Positions 36,637-45,136 of a stretch of DNA of 64,000 nt are shown one piece after another (position 1 is the stretch's first letter; each line of letters starts with the position of its first letter). This DNA comes from JAMHWF01 sp035911095 (lineage in GTDB: Bacteria > Pseudomonadota > Gammaproteobacteria > Burkholderiales > Burkholderiaceae_C). The translations under genes were made by a program, and so were the position numbers. The notes beneath the pieces are model-generated. The model saw nothing but the letters and a program-made list of their open reading frames with translations, had not been told where the DNA came from and did no database searches. The stretch spans positions 1 through 64,000 of the forward strand of contig JAMHWF010000072.1 in the NCBI GenBank assembly GCA_035911095.1, in the 5' to 3' direction.

Positions 36637-36996
36637 TCAGGCCTCCACGATCGGCACGAACCCGCCGTAGATCAGCCGTTGGCCGTCGAACGGCATCGGG
36701 TTGGTGTCGGGCTGCAGGCGCGGGTCTTCCATCACCTTCTTCCAGCCTTCCTCGCGCGCCGCCTTGGACGGCCAGGTGACCCAGGAGAACACCACCGTCT
36801 CGTCGTCCTTGCGCTGGACGGCCATCGGGAACGAGGTCACCTTGCCTTCCGGGACGTCGTCGCCCCAGGCTTCCATGATCGAAAGGGCGCCATGTTCCTT
36901 GAACACCGCGGCGGCCTTCGCCGCGTGTTCGCGATAGGCCTCGCGGTTGGCGGTGGGCACGGCGGCGACGAAGCCATCGACGTAGATCGAGCTCAT
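36637..36996 (-). CDS. DUF1428 domain-containing protein
   Basis: The 119-residue protein matches the whole length of DUF1428 (YbaA-like), a dimeric alpha/beta-barrel-type family. It has an IYVDGFVAAVP start, EAWGDDVPEGKVTSFPMAV and FSWVTWPSKAAREEGWKKVM. Members have no established function. The ATG at 36994-36996 follows GGAGAA at good spacing. It is a single gene, divergent from the receptor gene at 37178. Confidence 0.88.
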   Translation of the reverse strand: MSSIYVDGFVAAVPTANREAYREHAAKAAAVFKEHGALSIMEAWGDDVPEGKVTSFPMAVQRKDDETVVFSWVTWPSKAAREEGWKKVMEDPRLQPDTNPMPFDGQRLIYGGFVPIVEA

Positions 36997-37134
36997 CAGG
37001 GGTTCTCCATCGGTGTTGGGGTGGGCGTTGCAGGGGGTAGCGCCGGTGCCCGGCGCCTCGGCCCTGTCTTGAAGACGAACGAGCCGCCGCATCTTCGACA
37101 AGACCGCGCGCGGGGCGCCGGCCAGCGCGCGACG

Positions 37135-37140
37135 TACGAT
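37135..37140 (+). promoter_or_regulatory. Possible -10 element (TACGAT) before the second Bug receptor
   Basis: GTACGAT lies 38 bases before the GTG start at 37178. It is the third occurrence of this hexamer at a gene front in the window. There is no convincing -35 box. Confidence 0.3.
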
Positions 37141-37177
37141 CTCGGCCCCTCGAACCGAACGCCCAGGAGACCGCCCC

Positions 37178-38155
37178 GTGCAACGCCGCCGCCTGCTCGT
37201 CCGCACGGCCTGCAGCGCCGCCACGCTTGCCGCGCCGGCGCTGTTGCGCGCCCAGTCCTCGCAGCCGATGCGGGTCATCGTGCCCTTCGCGCCGGGCGGG
37301 CCGATCGACGTCACGGTGCGGCTGCTGGCCGAGCAGGTGCGCCCTAGCCTGGGCACCGTGGTGGTCGAGAACCGCGCCGGGGGCGGCGGCAACATCGGCG
37401 TCGAGGCCCTGGTGCGCGCGGCGCCCGATGGCCGCACGCTCGGCATCGCGACGACGGCCTCGCACGCGATCAACCCCTGGCTGTTCCGCCGGCTGCCCTA
37501 CGACACCGAGCGCGACTTCGCGCCGGTGACGCTGATGCTGCGCGTGCCGAACGTGCTGGTGGTCAACGCCGCCTCGGCATCCCAGCGCGGGATCGGCTCG
37601 CTGGCCGACCTGATCGCCTACGCGAAAGCGCACCCCGCGGCGCTCAGCTACGCCTCGGGCGGCAACGGCAGCGCCGGCCACCTGGCCGGCGAGCTGTTCA
37701 AGCAGCGGCTCGGCGTCTTCGCGGTGCACATCCCGTACGGCGGCGGCAACCCGGCGCAGCTCGCGCTCGTCTCCGGCCAGGTCGACTTCAACTTCGACAA
37801 CCTGGCGACGGCGGCGCCCAACATCCGCGCCGGCAAGTTGAAGCCGCTGGCGGTGACGACGCTGCAGCCCTCGCCGCTGCTGCCCGGGGTGCCGACGGTG
37901 GCCGCGAGCCTGCCCGGCTTCGAGATCGACACCTGGTGGGGGCTGGTCGCGCCGGCGGGGACGCCGCCGGAGGTCGTCGCCCGGCTCAACCGGGACTTCG
38001 TCGAGGCCTTGAACGCGCCGGAGGTCCGCGCCCGCTTCGCGACCCTGATGGCCGAGCCGGCGCCGGGCACGCCGGAGGCGTTCGTCGCCTTCCTGCGCGG
38101 CGAGCGGACCAAATACCGCGACGTGGTGCGGCTGAGCGGTGCCCAGGTGGACTGA
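37178..38155 (+). CDS. Bug-family tripartite tricarboxylate transporter substrate-binding protein
   Basis: The 325-residue periplasmic receptor starts with a twin-arginine-like basic N-terminus (MQRRRLLVRTACSAATLAAPALLRAQ) that serves as an export signal. Family signatures are MRVIVPFAPGGPIDVTVRLLAE, VVENRAGGGGNIGVEALVRAAPDG (read in parts), HIPYGGGNPAQLALVSGQVD and GVPTVAAS. The start codon is GTG. No TctA or TctB membrane genes are adjacent, so this is a second orphan receptor whose permease must be elsewhere. Ligand unknown. Confidence 0.88.
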   Translation: MQRRRLLVRTACSAATLAAPALLRAQSSQPMRVIVPFAPGGPIDVTVRLLAEQVRPSLGTVVVENRAGGGGNIGVEALVRAAPDGRTLGIATTASHAINPWLFRRLPYDTERDFAPVTLMLRVPNVLVVNAASASQRGIGSLADLIAYAKAHPAALSYASGGNGSAGHLAGELFKQRLGVFAVHIPYGGGNPAQLALVSGQVDFNFDNLATAAPNIRAGKLKPLAVTTLQPSPLLPGVPTVAASLPGFEIDTWWGLVAPAGTPPEVVARLNRDFVEALNAPEVRARFATLMAEPAPGTPEAFVAFLRGERTKYRDVVRLSGAQVD

Positions 38156-38308
38156 CCCCCTTCGAGCCGCCTTCGGGGCGATGTGGGCCGCCGAGCGGGC
38201 GATGGCGAAAAACCCGGGGGGCGCTGAATGCACCCCGGCCTCGCGCCACAATACGCCGATAGCGAGAGCGGCCGGCTTCGGGCCGCGATCGGCGGAGGGC
38301 GTGCAGCA

Positions 38309-40120
38309 GTGAGTCGTGGTTCGAAGTCTGAACCCTTCGGGGCAGCGTCTCTGAGGCATCCGCAGGCGTGGTGGCGCCTGCTGGCGGTGGTCCTGCTGCT
38401 GCTCGGCGCGGCTTTCGCCGCCCGGGCGCAGGTGATGACCCTGGGCACCGAGATCGCCGTCACCGACAAGAGCGGCGGTGCGACGCTGACCCCGGGCGAC
38501 CACTCGCTCGGCGAGTTCGCCCAGGTGATGTCGGAGGCGCCCGACGTCCCGCTCAACCTGCCCGACGTGCAGGCGCGCCTGGTGCGCGGCGATTTCCGGC
38601 CCGCCGGCGCCTCGGTGCCGCATTTCGGCCTCTACCGCACCGGCGCCTGGCTCTACCTTCCGCTGGACAACCCGACCGACCGCACGCTCGACTACCGGCT
38701 CTACGCCGGCGAGTCCTGGGTCGACCAGGTCGACGTCTTCCTCGTCGTCGACGGCCACCCGGTCGGCCAGTGGCGCGCCGGCGATGAGCACCGGCCGGGC
38801 GGGGCATTGCGCGCCGGGCTCGGCTTCGCCTTCGACGTGGCGCTGCCTTCGGGGCGCAGCGAACTCTTCGTCCGCGTCTCGAGCATCGACCCGGCGGCGC
38901 TGCCGGTGCGGCTGGTGCCGCTGGCGCGCATCGGCGAGGTCGAGGGCTCGGCGCGCCAGTGGCTCGGCACGCTGCAAGGCGGCCTGCTGGCGCTGATGGG
39001 CACCTTCGGCTTGCTCTACGCGGTGCTGCGCGAGCGCCTGCACCTGCGCTACGTCGTCTATGTCGCCGCCTTCCTGTGGATGGGGCTGTGCTACAGCGGT
39101 CTGGCGCCGCAGTGGCTGTGGCCCAACGCCCCGCAGGTGCAGCGCTACGCGCTGTGGGTGTCGATGCTGCTCTTCGCCTGGGCAGCGGTCTCGTTCGCGC
39201 GCCACTTCCTCGGCACCGCGAAGCTCGCCCCGCGCGCCGACCGGCTGCTCGCGCGCGGCTGCCTCGCCGCCTTCACGGTGATAGGCCTGTGCGTCGCGGC
39301 CGATGCGCACCGGTCGGTCGTGGTGCTGGCCCTCGCGTTCACCGGCTTCGGCGTCATCGCGCTCAGCGCGCTGGGGGTGCTGGCCTGGCGCCGTGCGCCC
39401 GAGCAGCCCTGGACCTTTCTCGTCGGCATTGCCGCCGGCTCGACCGGGGCGCTGATCAGCGCGCTGGCGGTGACCGGCCTGTTGCCGCTGAACGGCTGGA
39501 CGCTGCATGCGGTCGAGGTCGGCGTGACGGTGGAGGCGATGTGCTGGGCCCTGGCGCTCGGCCTGCGCCTGCGCCGCCAGCGCACCGACAGCGCGCGCGC
39601 GCTGGCCCTGGCGCAGCGCGACCCGCTGACCGGCCTGAACAACCGGCGCGGCTTCCTCGACCAGGCGCTGCCGATCTGGAGCACCGCCGCACGCCAGTCG
39701 CGCCCGCTGTCGGTGATCCTGCTCGACATCGACCACCTGAAGCACATCAACGAACGCCACGGCGAGGAGTCCGGTGACCGCGTCCTGATCGAGGTGGCCG
39801 ACCGCCTCAACAGCGCCTGCCGCGCCGGCGACATCGTCGCCCGCTGGGGCGGCGAGGAGTACGCGCTGCTGCTGCCCGAGACGCGCTGCGAGCAGGCCGG
39901 CCAGCTGGCCGAGCGCCTGCGCACGCTGTTGTCCGCGACGCCGGTGGCCGTGGCCGACGGGCGCCGCGTCGCCTTCACCGCGAGCTTCGGCGTCGCGCCC
40001 TGCGATCGTTCGATGAACCTCGAAAGCCTGCTGCGCGCCGCCGACCGCGCGCTGTTCGCCGCCAAGGACGCGGGCCGCGACCGCGTGGTGGTGGCGAGCG
40101 CGCCGCCGACCGGGCACTGA
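38309..40120 (+). CDS. Diguanylate cyclase with 7TMR-DISM sensor (GGDEF)
   Basis: The protein of about 603 residues makes cyclic di-GMP. An N-terminal signal segment (WWRLLAVVLLLLGAAFAARAQ) is followed by a periplasmic DISMED2-type beta domain (about 40-200), seven transmembrane helices (about 215-420) and a GGDEF domain (about 430-600). The active-site motif is intact (RWGGEEYALLLPE, with DIDHLKHINERHGEESGD for metal and GTP). An inhibitory RxxD site is not obvious. I chose GTG 38309 because GGAGGG lies 10 bases upstream. ATG 38228 would add 27 residues, but it lies before a promoter-like CACAAT at about 38248. High c-di-GMP usually represses motility, relevant beside flagellar genes. Confidence 0.88.
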   Translation: MSRGSKSEPFGAASLRHPQAWWRLLAVVLLLLGAAFAARAQVMTLGTEIAVTDKSGGATLTPGDHSLGEFAQVMSEAPDVPLNLPDVQARLVRGDFRPAGASVPHFGLYRTGAWLYLPLDNPTDRTLDYRLYAGESWVDQVDVFLVVDGHPVGQWRAGDEHRPGGALRAGLGFAFDVALPSGRSELFVRVSSIDPAALPVRLVPLARIGEVEGSARQWLGTLQGGLLALMGTFGLLYAVLRERLHLRYVVYVAAFLWMGLCYSGLAPQWLWPNAPQVQRYALWVSMLLFAWAAVSFARHFLGTAKLAPRADRLLARGCLAAFTVIGLCVAADAHRSVVVLALAFTGFGVIALSALGVLAWRRAPEQPWTFLVGIAAGSTGALISALAVTGLLPLNGWTLHAVEVGVTVEAMCWALALGLRLRRQRTDSARALALAQRDPLTGLNNRRGFLDQALPIWSTAARQSRPLSVILLDIDHLKHINERHGEESGDRVLIEVADRLNSACRAGDIVARWGGEEYALLLPETRCEQAGQLAERLRTLLSATPVAVADGRRVAFTASFGVAPCDRSMNLESLLRAADRALFAAKDAGRDRVVVASAPPTGH

Positions 40121-40489
40121 GCGAGCCCGTTCTCCGGGCCGGTTCAGGCGGGAGGTGAGCGCCGCCCAGGCGCAGGCGGGGCGCTGCAGTCGGGCAACGG
40201 GGTCGGTCGTGGGGGAGAGCGCCCAAAGGACGGAGCGGTTCTGTGGCCACTGCGGCTGCTCTGCATTGATTGCGGTCGACTGACCTCGGCAAGTCGCTTT
40301 CTGTTTTCTGTAAGCCAGCCGTTCGGCTTCAGCGCCGCAAGCCGGGCCCTCGACGAGCAGATGCGGTCGACTCGTTCCCCTCGACCACAAGGATCAACGC
40401 ACTGCTCCGCGCTCATACGGAGTTCGGCAGCCAGAATCAGACCGCTTCAACCTGCGCGATGCTCAGCTTCCGATCGGCGTCCCGTGGGA
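40121..40489. other. Intergenic region, left edge of the second accessory insert
   Basis: These 369 bases change from high GC to visibly lower GC. TGCGGTCGACT occurs twice (near 40271 and 40362), and AGTCGACTCGTT recurs near 41238. No gene, tRNA or convincing terminator was seen. Confidence 0.4.
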
Positions 40490-41140
40490 CTAGCCTTCGG
40501 TTGATACCTTTAACATGGCCCGCATGTCCTCGTCGTAGCCCTCAAAGGACCGCCAACCAATGAGGCTCGTCACGTTGCTGGCATAGCTGACCAGGCTCCG
40601 GTTGCTCAGGTCGAAGGCGGGGTCCGAGAAGACGTCAGTGCCGCCGTACCCGTGCGACGTTGCCAGCCGATGGAACACGGACAGGTTGGGCTTGCGCAGC
40701 GCCTCGTCGTTGAAGTGGGTGTGCTGGTTCCGGGCTGCAAAAACTATGAGCCCAAGCGGCAACGTACGCACGATCCTGCCGACACAGTACCGTGCGTGAA
40801 TCGCGTTCACAGCTACCGGCAGACCCTCAGGCAGTGTGGTGCTCTGCCCGTACATCTCCAGCGCCTTTCCTGCTACCTGGAGAATTGCGCCGCTGAGCGT
40901 ATCCACCGCGAACGTCTCGGCAAGGTACTGGCGCTCGTACTGTCGCGCCGCTTCGATTTGCTTGCGATTCGCGACCTGCCACGCTCGAAACTCTGCGTCA
41001 TGCTCCGGGCCGAAGGGCGTTCCGGAACAGAACGTCACGGCCGTGGCTTTGCGCAGCACTGCCAAGTACTCGTCGATGCCCGCGAAGAGCCGTCGTACGG
41101 CGCTCTCAGTCTTCTCCAGATACTCCTTCGGCGTTTGCAT
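40490..41140 (-). CDS. Uncharacterised protein with an RNxxxH (HEPN-like) motif
   Basis: I do not recognise the family. The 216-residue protein is mostly helical. Residues 1-75 form amphipathic helices (KEYLEKTESAVRRLFAGIDEYLAVLRK, read in parts). The later segment LIVFAARNQHTHFNDEAL contains R-N-x3-H, the catalytic pattern of HEPN ribonucleases in its most common form. GC content is clearly below that of the flanking flagellar and cyclase genes, and the gene is isolated between two long non-coding stretches, so it looks acquired. A role in defence or RNA cleavage is a guess from the motif. The start ATG is at 41138-41140. Confidence 0.6.
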   Translation of the reverse strand: MQTPKEYLEKTESAVRRLFAGIDEYLAVLRKATAVTFCSGTPFGPEHDAEFRAWQVANRKQIEAARQYERQYLAETFAVDTLSGAILQVAGKALEMYGQSTTLPEGLPVAVNAIHARYCVGRIVRTLPLGLIVFAARNQHTHFNDEALRKPNLSVFHRLATSHGYGGTDVFSDPAFDLSNRSLVSYASNVTSLIGWRSFEGYDEDMRAMLKVSTEG

Positions 41141-41534
41141 AGCGACCTCGCGAAGCCCTCTCGTGGGCAGGTATTCAGGGCCCAGGATCGTTCATCCAGA
41201 GCAGCGCCGCTAACGCTTTCGAGCCGGCAAGCCAGAGTCGACTCGTTGCGCGCCGCCGGCGCCCGCTACAACGATACCGGGCTGTCGATCGGCAGTATCA
41301 ACGCCGAGTTCTCAGCGTTTGCTGACTTTGATCGTGCCGTTCGCGGCAACTTTGAATGAAGGTAACGAAGCCCGTTGCCGCGCACGGTGACGACCTCGAG
41401 TGACCGGTTTCAGTTTGAAGCGGTCTTCTTAAGCGCGTAGTTGCTTCAGGTTTCAGTCCTACACCGGAGCCTTACCTTCGGGGCGAACTGTGTTGTGGCT
41501 CATTACCCATCGCGCCGAGTTATCTCCCCAACGA
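41141..41534. other. Intergenic region between the accessory gene and the palindromic element
   Basis: These 394 bases are intermediate in GC. I saw no convincing gene. A short ORF of about 45 codons in the plus direction (RQARVDSLRAAGARYND...) has no start signal or family. The sequence may be the decayed remainder of the insert carrying the 40490 gene. Confidence 0.35.
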
Positions 41535-41763
41535 GCGGCAGGCGGCCCGCGGTGCCGGCGCCGTGGGAGGCGCCGAGAAGCGCAGCCTCGGGACGGGCGC
41601 GCGCAGCGCGCTTCGTGAACTGACTCGCCGCATCTGTCTGAACGGAGCGAGCGCAGCGAGCGCAGTGAGTTATGCGGCGCCGTCCCGAGGCGAGCATCGC
41701 AGGGGAGTCGGCCCCCAGGGCCGACCGAGTCCGTCGGCGCTGGCGCCGCGGGCCGCCTGGCGC
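41535..41763. repeat. 229-bp nested inverted-repeat element downstream of fliA
   Basis: Three nested pairs of arms share one centre. The outer arms 41535-41562 and 41736-41763 match at 25 of 28 positions. The middle arms 41585-41596 (GCCTCGGGACGG) and 41680-41691 match perfectly. The inner arms 41627-41633 (GCCGCAT) and 41672-41678 also match perfectly. The loop contains a GCGA/GCGCAGCGAGCGCAG repeat. It could be a non-autonomous mobile element, a REP-like unit or a structured 3' region for the fliA transcript, which ends 45 bases away. Confidence 0.7.
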
Positions 41764-41807
41764 GGACGCGCAAAGTGCGGACTAGCTGCGGCGCAACGCG
41801 CAGTGCC

Positions 41808-42521
41808 TCACCACTCCCGCAACTTCGCCCGCAGCCGCGCAATGCACTGGCTGTGCAGCTGGCACACGCGCGATTCGGTGACCTTCAGCACCGTCGCGAT
41901 TTCCTTCAGGTTCATGTCGTGCTCGTAGTACATGCTCATCACGTACTGCTCGCGTTCCGGCAAGGTCTTGATGGCGGCCACCAGCGCTTCGCGCATGCGC
42001 TGGTCCTGCAACTGCGCCAGGGGGTTGGCGTTCTCGTCGCCCACATGGCGGTCGAGGTAGTCGTTGTCTCCCTCGTCGCCGCTCATGTCTTCCAGGTACA
42101 CGAGCTGCGTGCCGCGCACGCGGCCGAGCAGCTCCTGGTACTCGGTGAGCGCCAGGCCCATCTCCTTGGCGATCTCCGACTCCTGCGGCGCGCGGCCCAG
42201 GCGCTGTTCGAGCCGGTGCACGGCGGATTCGATCTCGCGCTGCTGCTTGCGGTTGCCGCGGCTCATCCAGTCGCTGCCGCGCAGCTCGTCGAGCATCGCG
42301 CCGCGGATGCGCTGGGTGGCGAAGGTCTCGAACTGCACGCCCTGCGACGCGTCGAAGCGCGAGAGCGCGTCGGTGAGGCCGATCATCCCGACCTGGACGA
42401 GGTCGTCGAGTTCGACGTTGGCCGGCAGCTTGGCGATCATCTGGTGCGCCAGCCGGCGCACCAGCGGGCTGTACTGCTTGAGCATCGCGTTGACGTCGAG
42501 CTGGCCTTTGGCGGTGTACAT
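41808..42521 (-). CDS. fliA: Flagellar sigma factor FliA (sigma-28)
   Basis: The 237-residue protein has all sigma-28 regions: region 1.2/2 (YSPLVRRLAHQMIAKLPANVELDDLVQVGMIGLTDA, read in parts), 2.4 (FETFATQRIRGAMLDELR), region 3 (EIAKEMGLALTEYQELL) and region 4 (LPEREQYVMSMYYEHDMNLKEIATVLKVTESRVCQLHSQ, read in parts). It directs RNA polymerase to late flagellar promoters. Two such promoters are visible in this window, before motA and cheY. It is the last gene of the flhB-flhA-flhF-flhG-fliA set, 21 bases after flhG. Confidence 0.96.
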   Translation of the reverse strand: MYTAKGQLDVNAMLKQYSPLVRRLAHQMIAKLPANVELDDLVQVGMIGLTDALSRFDASQGVQFETFATQRIRGAMLDELRGSDWMSRGNRKQQREIESAVHRLEQRLGRAPQESEIAKEMGLALTEYQELLGRVRGTQLVYLEDMSGDEGDNDYLDRHVGDENANPLAQLQDQRMREALVAAIKTLPEREQYVMSMYYEHDMNLKEIATVLKVTESRVCQLHSQCIARLRAKLREW

Positions 42522-42542
42522 GAAACGTGGCTCCGGAGAGAG

Positions 42543-43370
42543 TCAGTGCGTCGCGCGGGCGTACGCGGTCTGGACATGTGCTGCCGCGGCAGGCCAGCCG
42601 GGCGTGTGGTCGCTGTCGGCCCAGGGCGTCGCCGCCGCAGGGGCCCGCGCCGCGGCGGGCGCGGCCTCGCAGGCCTGCAGCAGCGCGCGCACCAGGGCGC
42701 CGAACGCGGCCGGTGTCGGGGCGCCGAGCGGGCTCGACGGGTCTAGCCGGGCGCTGGCGTGCAGCGCCGCGCCGACGAAGTCGTCCGCGCAGCGGCCGAG
42801 GTGGTGGGCGATGCGGTCGGCGCGCGGGCTGCCGGGCGCGGCCGACAGCAGCAGGTCGAAAGCCATCAGGCCGGCGCGCCGGGCGAGCACTTTCAGGCTG
42901 GCGTAGGCGTGGGTGACGCTGTCGGGGTGGTCGCTCGCCAGCAGCAGGCAGCGCACGTTGCGGCGGCCGAACAGGCGCGCCAGCTCGCTCGCGCTGGCGT
43001 GGACGAGCACCACGCTGCCCGGCGGCACGGCTTCGGCCAGGGTATGCAGGAAGCCGGCGGTCGAGCCCTGGGCATCGACGTAGGCGATCGGCAGGCCGCG
43101 CGCCGCCAGGTACGACAGCTTCGGCGACAGGTGCTCGATCGCGGCCGCCGGCTCGAGCGCGGCGATCTCGTGCGGGGCCGGGGCCAGCTCGCCGGCGTCG
43201 ACGACGAGGGCGTGCGAGCCGGCCTCGTTGCAGGCCAGTGCCAGGCGTTCGAGCAGCAGGCTGCCGATCTCGACATGCGGGTTCGAGACGACGGGCACGA
43301 AGCGCGTGCGCGCGGCGGCGAACAGCTGGCGCAGGCCGGCGGCCTGGTCTTCCGGGTGCAGGGCAGTCAT
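42543..43370 (-). CDS. flhG: FlhG-like protein with a degenerate nucleotide-binding site
   Basis: The 275-residue protein sits in the flhG position between flhF and fliA and aligns by eye with MinD/ParA-type FlhG. In true members the N-terminal strand is followed by KGGxGKT; here the same place reads VVSNPHVEIGSLLLERLALACNEAGSHALVVDAGE (read in parts), so the Walker A lysines and glycines are missing. The later segments (VLVHASASELARLFGRRNVRCLLLASDHPDSVTHAYASLKVL, read in parts) resemble the MinD switch and core. FlhG normally limits flagellar number with FlhF. Without a P-loop this version probably cannot bind ATP in the usual way. The start ATG is at 43368-43370. Confidence 0.7.
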   Translation of the reverse strand: MTALHPEDQAAGLRQLFAAARTRFVPVVSNPHVEIGSLLLERLALACNEAGSHALVVDAGELAPAPHEIAALEPAAAIEHLSPKLSYLAARGLPIAYVDAQGSTAGFLHTLAEAVPPGSVVLVHASASELARLFGRRNVRCLLLASDHPDSVTHAYASLKVLARRAGLMAFDLLLSAAPGSPRADRIAHHLGRCADDFVGAALHASARLDPSSPLGAPTPAAFGALVRALLQACEAAPAAARAPAAATPWADSDHTPGWPAAAAHVQTAYARATH

Positions 43371-43410
43371 GGGCGTGGCGGGCCTGTGCGTCTGTCGAAG
43401 CGGTTCGGGG

Positions 43411-45069
43411 TCAGGCGTGGGCGGCCGCGGCGAAGGCCGAGCGGCCGGCGGTGAACACAAGGTTCACGTCCTGCGTGTCCATGCGGTAGGCGGTGCCGGT
43501 CACCGCGCGCAGCGCGCGCTGCACCAGCGCCTGCGAAGACAGGCGGTGCCAGTCTTCGGGCACGCGCTGGCCGTTGGCGACGCCGACCACCTTCAGCCGG
43601 TGGCGGATCAGCGCGTCGAGCGCCGGGCCGAGCTTCAGCGCCTCGTCGAGCTTGGAGAGGATCACGCCGGCGCACTGGTTGGCGCGGTAGGCGAGCATCA
43701 CGTCCTCGATCGTCTCGCCCTGCGCCGCGCTGTTGACGACGAGCAGCTTGTTGATCGAGCGGTGGCCCAGCATGTCGAGCAGCTCGCGGGTGCGGGCGTC
43801 GCGCTGGCCGATGCCGGCGGTGTCGATCAGCACCAGCTTCTTCGCGCTCAGCAGGTCGAGCAGGTCTTCCAGCGTCGCGCGGTCGTGCGCGGTGTGCACC
43901 GGCACGCCGAGGATGCGGCCGTAGGCGCGCAGCTGTTCGTGCGCGGCGACGCGGTAGGCGTCGAGCGTGATCAGGCCGAGGTGGCCGGCGCCGTGCTTGG
44001 TCGCGAAGGCGGCGGCGAGCTTGGCGGTGCTGGTTGTCTTGCCGACGCCGGTCGAGCCGACGAGCGCGAACACGCCGCCCTGGTCCTCGATCGCGGCTTC
44101 CTGCTCGCCGGTGTGGAGGTTGCGCTCGAGCACGGTGCCGACCCAGGCCAGCTCGTCGCCGATGTCGGCGCCCATGCCGTCGGCGAGCTTGCGGATCAAC
44201 GCCGGCGAAAAGCCCGCGTCCAGCAGCTTCTGCGCTAGGCGCGCCTGCGCCGGCTGGCGCTGCATCTTCTCGAGGAAGGCGAGGGCGCCGAAGCGCTCCT
44301 CGATCAGGCCGCGCATCGAGCGCAGCTCGGCGAACATCGCCTGCTGCTCCTGGCGCGCACGCTCGAAGGCCTGGACCGAGACGGCGCCGGCCGGGGCGGC
44401 GCGCCCTTCGGCGCCTTGCGCGGCGCGGGGCTCAGCGGCGGCGCGGCCGGTGTCGACGCGGATCGGGTCGTGCCGGGGCGCGACGTCGAGGTTGTCGGCC
44501 AGCATCGGCATGCGGCCGGCAGCCATCTGCGCGGCGTGGTGCGCGGCGTGGTGAGCGGGCGGCTGCCCGGCGGGCGCGGTGGCACGTGCCGGCGCCTTGG
44601 GTACCGCGGTCGCCTGCGCCCTGGCGGCTTCGGCCTGCGCGGCGGCGTAGGCGGCCTCGTCGAAGCGCGACTCGAGCGGCGGCTCGCTGGCCGGCGGCTC
44701 GGTCGGCCGCGAGTCGGCCTCGGCGCCGCGCTCGCGGGCGAGCGCCGCCTGGCGCCGCCTGAGCATGCGCTCGCGCACGTAGTCCTGGAACGACAGCGTG
44801 CTCATCGACAGGCGGTCGACGTCGCCCTGCACGTCGGCCGTGCCGTTCGCCTTGTCGGCGCCGGCCGCGGGCTTGCGCGGCGCGGCGGCGGCGGGCGCGC
44901 TGTGCGCCAGCGCCTCGATCTGCTGCGCGCCTTCGGGCGCCATCGCCAGGACCTCGACGCCGTCGGCGCCGGGTTTGGTCGACAGCACGATCGCCTCGTC
45001 GCCGAAGGTGGCGCGCACCTGCGCCAGCGCCTCGCGCGAGGTACGGGCAAGGAAACGACGGACGTTCAT
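43411..45069 (-). CDS. flhF: Flagellar biosynthesis GTPase FlhF
   Basis: The 552-residue SRP-type GTPase has an N-terminal B domain (MNVRRFLARTSREALAQVRATFGDEAIVLST, read in parts), a long Ala/Pro-rich linker (about 80-250), the N domain and the G domain. The G domain carries P-loop VGSTGVGKTTSTAKLAA (near 320), DTAGIGQRD and the TKLD-equivalent SKLDEALKLG. FlhF sets the site of flagellar assembly, usually the cell pole. The linker is long compared with many FlhF proteins. The flhA gene is 67 bases upstream and flhG 40 bases downstream. Confidence 0.95.
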   Translation of the reverse strand: MNVRRFLARTSREALAQVRATFGDEAIVLSTKPGADGVEVLAMAPEGAQQIEALAHSAPAAAAPRKPAAGADKANGTADVQGDVDRLSMSTLSFQDYVRERMLRRRQAALARERGAEADSRPTEPPASEPPLESRFDEAAYAAAQAEAARAQATAVPKAPARATAPAGQPPAHHAAHHAAQMAAGRMPMLADNLDVAPRHDPIRVDTGRAAAEPRAAQGAEGRAAPAGAVSVQAFERARQEQQAMFAELRSMRGLIEERFGALAFLEKMQRQPAQARLAQKLLDAGFSPALIRKLADGMGADIGDELAWVGTVLERNLHTGEQEAAIEDQGGVFALVGSTGVGKTTSTAKLAAAFATKHGAGHLGLITLDAYRVAAHEQLRAYGRILGVPVHTAHDRATLEDLLDLLSAKKLVLIDTAGIGQRDARTRELLDMLGHRSINKLLVVNSAAQGETIEDVMLAYRANQCAGVILSKLDEALKLGPALDALIRHRLKVVGVANGQRVPEDWHRLSSQALVQRALRAVTGTAYRMDTQDVNLVFTAGRSAFAAAAHA

Positions 45070-45136
45070 CGGGCCTCCGGCCGGTTCATGACGAGGCAGG
45101 CGCGCCCCTCGTCAAGGCGCGTGCGGGAATGGAGGC

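Noticed and set aside
41627..41678. Possible integron attC site within the palindromic element (GAGTTATGC and its partner)
   Set aside because: GTTATGC does not meet the GTTRRRY consensus, the matching RYYYAAC is imperfect and no integron integrase is visible.
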